Below are positions 1-8,478 of a stretch of DNA of 64,000 bases, piece by piece. Under the pieces are notes generated by a model. That model was not told the origin of the DNA and did no database searches. It was given only the letters and a program-made list of their open reading frames with translations. The position numbers and the translations under genes are program-made. Location of the stretch: the NCBI GenBank assembly GCA_018806915.1, contig JAGKQI010000100.1:2604001-2668000 (forward strand), given 5' to 3'. The DNA is from Phytophthora colocasiae. Lineage: Eukaryota > Oomycota > Peronosporomycetes > Peronosporales > Peronosporaceae. The stretch's first letter is position 1. Each line of letters begins with the position of its first letter.

Positions 1-3000
1 TATGCCGTTGGAGTGCTTGCTTCACCAGGTAAAAGTATTGAACCCGTTAGTGATGTCCAGTTGACTGCTGCATTAATTTTAATGCTCAGTGGGTTTTTAA
101 TCACGGCTATCGTAGTGGATAATATCCAGAAGAGATTCACCGCTTCTGCCTTCGAACAGAAGGAGTTCTTCGCTACCAGCACTCGAATTCAGCTCTTTCT
201 CCGTCGACAGAATGCTCCATTGGCTATTCACCATCGGGTTAAATCATTTCTGGATTTCTGGTGGTCTTCTCATCGTGGTGCCGTTATAGGAGAACTACTA
301 GCAGATCTCCCTCGATCAATTCGACTCGATGTTCTACGTAGTATCTGTCTACCCGTTCTCCAAACACTCGCCTTGTTACAAGGTATCCGCTCAGTACGGG
401 ATAAATTGGAAGAGGTTATGGTGGAGAACGTCAAGTTTATCCTCTATGGTCAAGGAGAGATCGTGTATCGCCATGGAGACTACGTCACTGGGATGTTCTT
501 CCTTCTTGAAGGGGAAGTGTCTATCATTACAGCGGGAGGACCTTCACGTGAAGTTCCTAGAGGTGGGTTCTTCGGTACAGCAGCTCTCTCTCAACAAGAA
601 CGGGGTGAAGGGTATACGGAGCATGTGAGTGCTAATAGCGGCTGTATTCTCCTCTTTGTATCTCGAGAACAACTGCAAGTTATGGAAGCGATCTTCCCCC
701 CTTTAAAAGTGGAGCTACTAACACTAGAACGACGTCTACTGAACAACAAATTGGCCAAGTCAGCAGTAAATAGAGAGTCTCACCGCCGTATTCGTCGACA
801 ATCCACTGTTCTAATGATCCGCAACGCCATTTTCGGGTCAATTAAGCACCACCACACAGTGTACGACCCAGATTCACTATTTATCTTGACATGGGAGACG
901 TGGGTGTTCTTCGTCATAACTGCGCAGTGGATTCTCGTTATGTTCCAGGCCTGCTTCCACATGGATAAAGGCCATCAGACTGCGGATATTCTCATGGTTT
1001 TCATGGAAGTGTGTTTTATTCTGGATATATCCATCCGATCCAGACTTGGATTTTACGAATACGGCAACAAAACGATGAACATCGAGCGCATTCGACGCAG
1101 ATATTTACGATCCGGGACTTTTGTACTGGATCTGATGGCTTTACTTCCGCTTTACATCGTCAATTGGAGCGTTCCAGTGCACCAACGCTGGGATCTGTTG
1201 AATGTGAATAAACTACTGAGATTATTTAAAGTCCCGACCCAACTACACGCCCTGGAGACGCGTTATTTGAAGAGAACGACCGAATTGCGCTTGTGTAAGC
1301 TTCTGTACTACACGTTCATGCTGTCGCACGTTTTGGCTTGCATCTGGTTCAATTTCGCGTCGAAAGTGGCGGTTCCAAATTTTAGCAGTTCCGAAAATCC
1401 TGAAACCAAGAAAACAGCATTTGGGGAGAATCACTGGCTTCCTTCCGAGCATTTGGAGCACGGTCCAGCTATTTTACAGTACATGGCATCGCTCTATTGG
1501 TCTTTTGGGCTAATGTCTGCTTCAAGTGAGCCGGAATTCCCGAAAACGACATCTCAATGTCTCTTTAGTGTCCTTACGATGACGACTGGGTTCTTTTTAT
1601 TTGCGTACGTTATTGGAAACTTTACAGATATTATCGAGCTTACGACTTCCGAGACAAGGGAGTTTAACGCTAAGATGGGGGCTGTACGGCAGATGTTGAA
1701 CCATTTCCAGCTCCCAGAGGATCTTCAAGAGCGAATGAAGACGTTTTTCCTCTTTAAACGCTTCCACACCATCACCCAAGAGCATATTCTGATCCATTGT
1801 GTACCTCCATCTCTTCTTACGGATATCCGACTGGTACATTTGAAGCGGATGATTGAGAAAGTGGAATTCCTCAGTGGTATGGAAGGTTCCGTTACTAGGA
1901 TGTTGGTCTCTCAATTTACTCAAGTGCTGGTTTCTCGAGGGGAATTCGTCTGTAAACTGGGGGAGAAGAGTAGTGACATGTATTTCGTCTTCACAGGAGT
2001 ATTAGACGTTCTTCTTCCTTTAGGTGCAGTGAATACAGGGGTTAATGGCACTGGTAAGACCAAGAAACCGCAGTCGAATGGGTTCAATAACGTCACACCG
2101 GCCAAATTGTGGCGTTTGGGGGTTCGTAAATCCTCCAGTGGACCCTCTATCCAAAGAAATAGTGTGGTCGAACAGCTCCGCAAAGTGATCGAGATCTCGG
2201 CTGGGAGTTATTTCGGAGAGAATGGGTTATTTACCAATGGCAAACGCAATACTCACATCCAAGCACAAACCTCCTGTATTCTGTACAAATTATCTCGCGA
2301 ATCTTTGGAGCTGGTGTTTGATCGCTATCCCGAGTGGAAAGAGAAGGTCATGCGGATCGTTAATATCCATCGAGAGCAGACGCGATTAGTGCAATTATCC
2401 CGTGAGGAGCAACAACGAGGAACGGATGCTGCAACGGGGTTAATGCTTTCCAGAGCGGATATTCTGAATCAACGGGCTGAACGGATCAAGGAGGAGCTGC
2501 ATCATGTGAGATTGAGGCATGGAGATGGCCACACGACGAATTTGGGGAAAATAGTGTTCAAATGGGTTAACCGGTTCATTCTCACACCACTGCATTGTCT
2601 GATAGAGGGAACAGAGGTCCAGAGCGCTTTCCACTTGGCCTGGTTGAGGTTCATGGTTGTTTGTATCCTTTACGTCTCTGTGTTGGCTCCGTATCAACTT
2701 GCAATGGACGATCTCGACCGCACTACCCCAATGGCGGTAGCGGTTAAATCCTTTGGGTTAATGTGCGAGTTGGGTGTTTATCATCGACGTCTGGTTCAGT
2801 TGGCACGTTCGGGAATCCCCGCTTCTATGGAACTTTACGAACAAGATTTACGTTCTACCTACAAGAAGGAGAGAATGTTGTGGGACATCATCGCTGCTAT
2901 CCCGTTCTACCGGTTTCTATCCGATTTCCACTGTAGCCCTTGGTTCCGATTACTGCGCTGTCTAAAATCTTCAACGTCGCGAGTTACGTCGATGAGCGCA

Positions 3001-4925
3001 ATCGACCCCGCGTCACGGACGAAATCACCCGCTTCTGGTACATCGGTTTACTCTACTTGCTGTTAATCTACTGGGCTGCTTGTGCCTCCTTAGCGGTGGC
3101 GAAATGAAGTGGGTTTTGGTGAGGAATGGGACGCTTGGCTTCCGTCTCAAGAGCTGGTGATCTCGAATCCAGAAGACCCTTCTCCTTCTCAACTTACACT
3201 TCGGTTCTTACGTGGTCTCTTCTTTTGCAACTACAACATTTGTCAAGAAAGCGAGGAATTTAGCACCGGAAACAGCTTCTCTCTATGCATTTCATCGCCG
3301 TCTCGTTCGTGGGTCTTATTACCATGTCGTTCGTCTTGGGTGAATTAGCCAGTCTTTTTCATCTCGTACATTGGTTTGGAGGTGGATTTCCGTAAGAACC
3401 ACATCGCGATTGAGATTTATTTGGCTCGATTACGTGTTAGTGAGAAGCTCAAAGCTCGAGCACATGCCTTTATGACTTCGTTATGGTCGTCCCATGCAGG
3501 GGTTAATTACGAAGAGATTTTGGGTGAAATGCCGAAACCTATCCGAACTGCTTGTGTCATGCACGTGTCGAAAGAACCTGTAGACTGGTTTATCAAAAAC
3601 GTCATTGAACCCACGTGTTGGGAAGGTTTAGATGAACTGGAACGGTTTTAGATATTCGTTAGTGGAACATCTGCACTTCGAAGGTACCCATCCGATGAAT
3701 GTATCGTAGTGGAGGGGAGTATCGCCCGTGCCATGTATTTCGTGCTTCGAGGACATCTTCAACTACACAGTCGCTCTCTTCTTGCTCTCACTCGACCAAT
3801 TGGACTTCGACGTGGGGATTTCTTCGGAGAGAAGGGGTTATTAGGTAGTGCGATCAGTACGTACACTGTCCGAAGTGTTCGAGCTTGTGATCTTTTGGCT
3901 TTAAGTTCCGAAGCTTTGGTTGAAGTACTACATAGTCACCCTTTCAGTAACTTGGCACTTCGGATCTGTGAAGCTGCGTACGACCATCTCCGTAAGAAAA
4001 AGCTGGTGGCTTGTTCGAAATTGGAGATGGAGAACTATTGGGGGGATGCATTGCTGGAAGTAGTGGAGGATTTACGAAAAATCCATAAGCAGTCGGTCAA
4101 TGTTCATTCTGCTAGTGCTGCTGCTCTTATGTCAATTCGAGCACTGGTTTCCAACCGATTAAAGACAACGGAAACTCCAATTGAAACACCAGTTACTTCT
4201 TTAAATGATATTGAAGAAGAAAAGGAAGACGAACCCCTTCACTTCCTGGATATCAAGCTGAGTGATCTACCCAAGCAGGTGTTTAAGATGTTGGACGCGT
4301 TAAGAGAAGGTAAAGACTGCTACGCTGCTTTCTCGCCTCTACTACAGATCGTAATGGCAAATGACCCACTTGACTGGAATGCGAGTTTCCGCCAAGTACC
4401 GACCGATTCACCAGATAATAGCCATGATAACCCCAGGAGAGGGCTTGAAAGGGGTGTTTGGCTCCAGTAATCGGCGTCTTGAAGCCATTGCCAAGGCAAA
4501 CGCAGCTAACAATGACAGCAACGAGACTTTGGTGACGAAATTGGAGCCAGAACAACAGGATATCGTCACCCACACTCACGTTGTTGCACCAAATTTTGCC
4601 TCGAGACTTCGCAGTGTGGACGCTGCAACAGGGAAACCTATGGAGGAACTAGTACCTAGTATCCACACAACAGAAGCCGTCAACTTCAGCATGCACGAGA
4701 CGAATGGAAAGTGGAAGTCTCAAAATCCATTGAAATTTGAAGACGACAATAAACCAGCACCTCCAGTACAGGTACTTCGCAACCGTAAGCTCAGGTACGA
4801 CGCAATCCCTACTCTTTGTCGTTGTTGGTTATCTTTCGTAATTCACACATTTCTGCCATATTGTAGCAGATTCGTCAACCAAGTATGCACCAGTAGAGGA
4901 CGATGACATTGAGTCGCTGGAGTGA
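1..4925 (+). pseudogene. Multi-module cyclic-nucleotide-gated-type ion channel, unit A (5' partial, frameshifted)
   Basis: The frame is open from the first base, so the gene begins left of the window. Counting residues from base 13: S6 of a first channel module (about 20-45) and a first cNMP-binding domain (about 135-235, FFGTAAL near 185); a second module with S1 near 290, pore YWSFGLMSASSE near 495-506, S6 GFFLFAYVIGNF, and a second cNMP-binding domain near 636-772 (YFGENGL, then KRNTHIQ); a third module from about 870, then a third binding domain (DFFGEKGLL near 3820) and an acidic tail. The layout matches eukaryotic CNG/HCN channels repeated in tandem, a plasma-membrane cation channel. 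The last intron (about 72 nt, GTACGAC...TTGTAG) joins to a final exon ending PVEDDDIESLE at 4925. The frame is lost at 2963 (four A where other units have five), 3103, 3230, 3356, 3647 and 4788. These could be decay or sequencing indels. Confidence 0.75.
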
Positions 4926-4996
4926 ATCCGGAAAGTTGGGAAGATTTCAAAAAATATCGGATTGGCTTACTACTCTCAGGCACAAAGGAATACATT

Positions 4997-5036
4997 GAGC
5001 GACATATATTAACGTGGATACACATTAATGTCGCTC
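4997..5036. other. Inverted repeat upstream of the Uma2-zinc-finger gene
   Basis: GAGCGACAT and its reverse complement ATGTCGCTC flank a 22-nt AT-rich spacer, about 190 bp before the Uma2 start. It lies in the ~298 bp gap between the channel stop and the Uma2 ATG, where nothing else is evident. The same repeat is in all five units (for example near 14351, 38655, 52301 and 61639). A role in transcription is only a guess. Confidence 0.45.
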
Positions 5037-5223
5037 ACTGTGCCCACACAGACCACTTGCGCTGTTTGCTACATCTTGTAAGTCTGCACACATCTTTAAG
5101 AACAGTCGGGTATTATAATAGTACCGTAAGTGACACTTTGCCTAATCTAGGACCGACCTTAAAAGTGTGGACCACAACGTGTAATTTCTCGGTCGAAAAG
5201 CACTCCAGTGAGAAAGAGCAGCG

Positions 5224-6108
5224 ATGGCGGACAAGCAAAAACCTCACGAAGACGTCCTTACGCGACTCGTACGCGACTTGGAAACGAAGACGACTTTGTG
5301 CTACGCCAAGGACTATCCTGGAGTAGAGCTGAACCAGTTGAATCATCACGTGAAGAAGCTAGGTCCACTGGTGAACCCCGTTTTTGACGAGCAGCTGGCG
5401 TTCTTCATCGACGAAGGTCGCTTCATCCCTTTACGAATGGTCGTATATGGCAACGAGAAGGTGGCGGCCAAGATTACAGAGCTCCTTGGTCAGTGGTCAA
5501 AGTGGTCTAGAAAAGGAGGCGGAGTGACAACCTCGCAAGGGGCGTTCATTCTGGAGCAGCGTCCCGGAAAGCCCGAAGTGAGGATGCCCGACGTGGCATA
5601 CACACCGCGACATGATGACAGGAATTTGACTCGTGAACAGATATGGACGTATCGTGGCGAACCCTTTGTTCCCATCTTTGTTGTTGAGATTGATAAGCTC
5701 TCTGGTCGAGGCTCTCAACGCAGCGCTCTTGATCGAAAGATGCGAAACGAATATTTCCAGCACGGCGTCCAGTTGGGTTGGCTGATCGACCCACGCCCAG
5801 ACTTTCAGCGGATGTATGAGTACTATCTCGACAACAATGGAGACGTACAATGCTATGACAACACTGCGTGGAGAGATCTTGACGGTGGCGACGTTCTTCC
5901 TGGTTTCCAGGATGCGCGCACCTGTGTTGAAATGGTCTTGAACCAGGATTCGGGTTCGTCGTCGGAAGATGAAGTTGATCTGGTGTGTCCCTATCCAAGA
6001 TGCAACAAGCGATTCCGATCGCCTGGTGCATTGACTGCTCATGTTGAATGGCACCGTGAGGAGAGATCTATCTCGAAGTACTTAGCCAAGCGTAAGAATC
6101 CAGCGTGA
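5224..6108 (+). CDS. Uma2-family PD-(D/E)XK nuclease with C-terminal C2H2 zinc finger, unit A
   Basis: 294 residues, single exon. Residues ~118-200 follow the Uma2 (DUF820) pattern: PDVAY (Asp123), PIFVVEIDKL (Glu155, Lys158), then a K..NEYFQHGVQLGWLIDP block (170-190). In this family the Asp and Glu are metal ligands of a restriction-endonuclease-like fold. An acidic serine linker (GSSSEDEVD) leads to a classic C2H2 finger, C-X4-C-X12-H-X3-H, with Cys255, Cys260, His273 and His277, then a basic tail (KYLAKRKNPA). Known Uma2 proteins are mostly bacterial; fusion to a finger suggests a nuclear DNA-binding nuclease, which is inference. This copy differs from units D and E near residues 229-236 because of two compensating indels (extra C at ~5909, missing G at ~5931). 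Confidence 0.7.
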   Translation: MADKQKPHEDVLTRLVRDLETKTTLCYAKDYPGVELNQLNHHVKKLGPLVNPVFDEQLAFFIDEGRFIPLRMVVYGNEKVAAKITELLGQWSKWSRKGGGVTTSQGAFILEQRPGKPEVRMPDVAYTPRHDDRNLTREQIWTYRGEPFVPIFVVEIDKLSGRGSQRSALDRKMRNEYFQHGVQLGWLIDPRPDFQRMYEYYLDNNGDVQCYDNTAWRDLDGGDVLPGFQDARTCVEMVLNQDSGSSSEDEVDLVCPYPRCNKRFRSPGALTAHVEWHREERSISKYLAKRKNPA

Positions 6109-6356
6109 ACTCATAGCCATCCAGTGTAGCAACTACGCTTCGACAAGTTCCTATCTAACCATATCGCAGAACTCATAGCTTGAGATCTAAAAGATAGTTG
6201 GTGGCACCAATCAGGAATAAGAAATCATAAGAGAAGATAATACTATCTATTGCTTTATAGTTTGACGGTCGAGCCCAACATCCAAAAATACGTAGAAGAA
6301 ATTTGATTAACTAGATAGGTGGACAACTCTTTGGACTAACCTGCAACGATCTCAAG

Positions 6357-6600
6357 CTAATTCAATAGCTGTAGATAGACTGTTCTACCTTGACTGATGG
6401 GCAACCCAAATTTGGGGCATTCGTTCCGAATGGAGATCAATCGGCAAGTCAAAGCCCTAACTGTTGGATCAGTAGCGTGATAGTTTTCCGGTCACAGTTA
6501 AGCTCATCCGCATGCTGGTAAATAAACATCCTGTACGACGACTGGATAAATACGTGGTACGAAAGAAGGTCTAGATGGTAAAATTACGGAAAGTAAAAAT
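6357..6600 (-). pseudogene. Minus-strand ORF of unknown function (HTH-like), unit A, disrupted
   Basis: The best preserved stretch in sister units reads ...SSYRMFIYQHADELNC..KTITLLIQQLGFDCRLIS..., ending VYLQLLN before a TAG. The spacing loosely resembles a helix-turn-helix, but I do not recognise a family. In unit A an extra A (near 6446) and extra C break the frame. It lies convergent to the Uma2 gene and downstream of the minus-strand CRN fragment, so it could be a 3' exon of the same transcript. Confidence 0.3.
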
Positions 6601-6643
6601 AACTGCCGGCGAGTGACGCACAGACTCGTCCTGTCATGGCACA

Positions 6644-6819
6644 TCAGTCACACTCAAAACGCCAACTCAAACTACAAACGCAACGTACAAGTGAGCGAAG
6701 AAGACAAGGCTCATTCTTGAGATGTCGACGATCCTCGTCGTCAGGAACGCAGTCCTCATCGTCAGTATCTTCTTGGTCTGGAAACCCGTAGTCCCGATCA
6801 GACAGCGACTTCATTTCGT
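6644..6819 (-). other. Acidic candidate exon on the minus strand, unit A
   Basis: A pyrimidine-rich acceptor (TTTTCTTTCAG) precedes an open stretch of about 58 codons containing DQEDTDDEDCVPDDEDRRH and ending SLSWRFECD then TGA. Only unit A keeps this frame: other units lack one C in GTAGTCCCGATC and read a different frame. It could be a downstream exon of the minus-strand CRN N-domain gene. No family is recognised. Confidence 0.3.
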
Positions 6820-6860
6820 CTGAAAGAAAATCTTACATGTATTTAAAGAACCCGATCACT

Positions 6861-6864
6861 TTAA
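6861..6864. other. Empty piggyBac target site (TTAA), unit A
   Basis: The context ATCACTTTAATGGCTAATC equals the two flanks of the piggyBac element in unit C with only one TTAA. The same empty site is at 31180-31183 (unit B) and 54164-54167 (unit D). Unit E has lost two T at this point (CACTAATGG near 63511). Confidence 0.85.
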
Positions 6865-7136
6865 TGGCTAATCAAGAATAAAACCCATTAAAGTATAACA
6901 TCCATCTCGCCATACTCGATCGCCGAGTTCACTTGTAGCGGTTGGCTGGTCATACGCCGCCTGGTTCAGCGTAAACTCTGAGGTCCCAGGTGACAAAGAT
7001 GACTACCGTCGTGCTGCTCCTTCACATCAACTTATCCTTCAAAATTTGGAATTGAGCAGACCATTGGGAATAGACATTAAAGTAATCTGGTTCTTTCAAA
7101 CACGTACACCTTAAATACGCTCGTAAATTCTCCCTC

Positions 7137-7322
7137 ACACCAGCATCGTTCGACGGCAGTCACGCGCCGCCAGGAAGAGCTGCAGGTCTTTGGCGCCACA
7201 CGTAATAGTTCTTGCATTTTCCACCTTGATTACCTTCTTCAAGTCGCCCACCGTGTCGCTCTCATCTACCCTCACCGAGGAACGCGCTGCCCCGCCGCAC
7301 CAACGATCGCACTGAAAAGCAT
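7137..7322 (-). pseudogene. CRN (Crinkler) N-terminal domain fragment, first ~50 residues, unit A
   Basis: From an ATG at 7322 the minus strand reads [11 protein letters not shown]..., the opening of the conserved CRN/Crinkler N-terminal domain; sister units continue through [17 protein letters not shown] to LQLFLA, the LFLAK-type trafficking motif. In unit A two extra G (CCGAGGAACG, GCTGCCCCGCC) destroy the frame after about 11 residues. The fragment points away from the rest of the CRN gene that begins at 7329 on the other strand. CRN proteins are host-nucleus-directed effectors; this copy is a broken relic. Confidence 0.7.
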
Positions 7323-7328
7323 CCTGAT

Positions 7329-8206
7329 CACGTAAAGGGGCTGCTGGACGGAGAAATCGACCCAGCGGAAGAGATTGGCGACGTGTTTGGAGGTGCTCCG
7401 ACGAAGAAGGCTATCCACGTGCTGGTGGTAGTTCCGAAGCAAGAAAACGACCGCTCCCCAGCCATGGCTCTCGGCGTGGCACCACCAACTACAATATACC
7501 GTCACTCCGAACGTCTTAAGCGATGGGCTGCAATCAATGCAATGATTCGTCAGAAGAATCAAGAGGTGAACCAGAAGACAAACGCGAAGAAAACACACAA
7601 AAAGCGGAAAAAACACGATGTCGACAAGACTGCGGACTATTCGAGTCTTTGTTAGGAAGATATCAAACCTATTTACAACTTCGACGATTCTTACGACCTT
7701 CAGCCCAGCGATATTCCTGATGCTGAGATCGAGCTACTCCTCGCTCGTATTGTTGACATGCGGGAACTCTATGGACAACTCTGGGATGGGAAAGAAGCCA
7801 AGAGATTGCTTTTTATCGCCCCGATCCTTGAAACTGTTAGTCGTCTACTCAAGAACGTCCGCATATTAGTCAAAGAAGACGTGGTTGGGAAGAACGTGCT
7901 CCTGAAAGGTCGATTCGAGTTCGTGCTCCAGCGTGGCACCAAGAGACTTTCACTTGTCCAAGCAAAGCGTGAAGATATGCTGCAAGGACTGGTTCAGAAT
8001 GTGACGGGGCTGGAAGTTGTTGCTGATGTCGAAGAACTATCTGTGGTGTATGGCATTGTGACTAATTTTCTCGAGTGGAAGTTCTTGATCGAGTGAAGAC
8101 GAGAGGGTCCAGACAGCAAGAGTGTACTCTTCCACTCACCGATACCATACCGACTTTTGAAGGATTAAAAGAAATCGTCGGGAAAATTTACACGATGCTG
8201 CAATAA
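7329..8206 (+). pseudogene. CRN gene lacking its N-terminal domain, REase-like C-terminus, unit A (frameshifted)
   Basis: The plus strand starts in mid-domain with [19 protein letters not shown], then the CRN hallmark [10 protein letters not shown], a basic lysine-rich stretch, an in-frame TAG at 7653-7655, and in the same frame a C-terminal region with [30 protein letters not shown] and VVADVEELSVVYGIVTNF. That C-terminal pattern resembles the PD-(D/E)XK-like region found in many CRN and CRN-related proteins. A 90-nt candidate intron (7566-7655) would remove the TAG in frame. An extra G near 8088 (GATCGAGTGA against GATCAGTGA) gives a premature stop at 8094 in this copy. The first ~50 residues of the N-domain lie inverted just upstream. 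Confidence 0.65.
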
Positions 8207-8478
8207 ATATCTTCCATATGATCGTCCAAGCGTTTGCAATCCTTTTGCTAATTGAGATCTTCTTACTTGCACTCATCTGCTTAATCATGGCATCGAAAGG
8301 TATCTCTGATCGTCCATAGCGCTTAAGAGTTTCTAGAGTGGAGTCCAACTAAATATTATACAAAATAGCAGGGACTTTTTGATAGGCAATACAATCGTAG
8401 CCAACATGGCGCAATAATGGCTACCTACTACTAAGTTCGTCCTATACAGTTTTTGGATAAATATTAGAGAAATTAGCA
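8207..8478. other. Convergent intergenic gap, unit A
   Basis: About 270 bp between the stops of the CRN (+) and bZIP-M96 (-) genes. It is AT-rich, with stretches such as AAATATTATAC that could serve 3' end formation. No gene is seen. The same gap recurs in units B, C and D. Confidence 0.4.

Noticed and set aside
5497..6054. 185-codon minus-strand ORF antisense to the Uma2 gene, repeated in units D and E
   Set aside because: It mirrors a gene with clear domain content and has no recognisable motif; repeated presence only reflects the repeat.
7272..7616. Long minus-strand ORF of 114-163 codons covering the CRN head-to-head junction, with a hydrophobic N-terminus
   Set aside because: Its upstream half is antisense to the plus-strand CRN coding sequence with a recognisable IHVLVVVP motif. 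Only the part from MLFSAIVG onward is a real domain.
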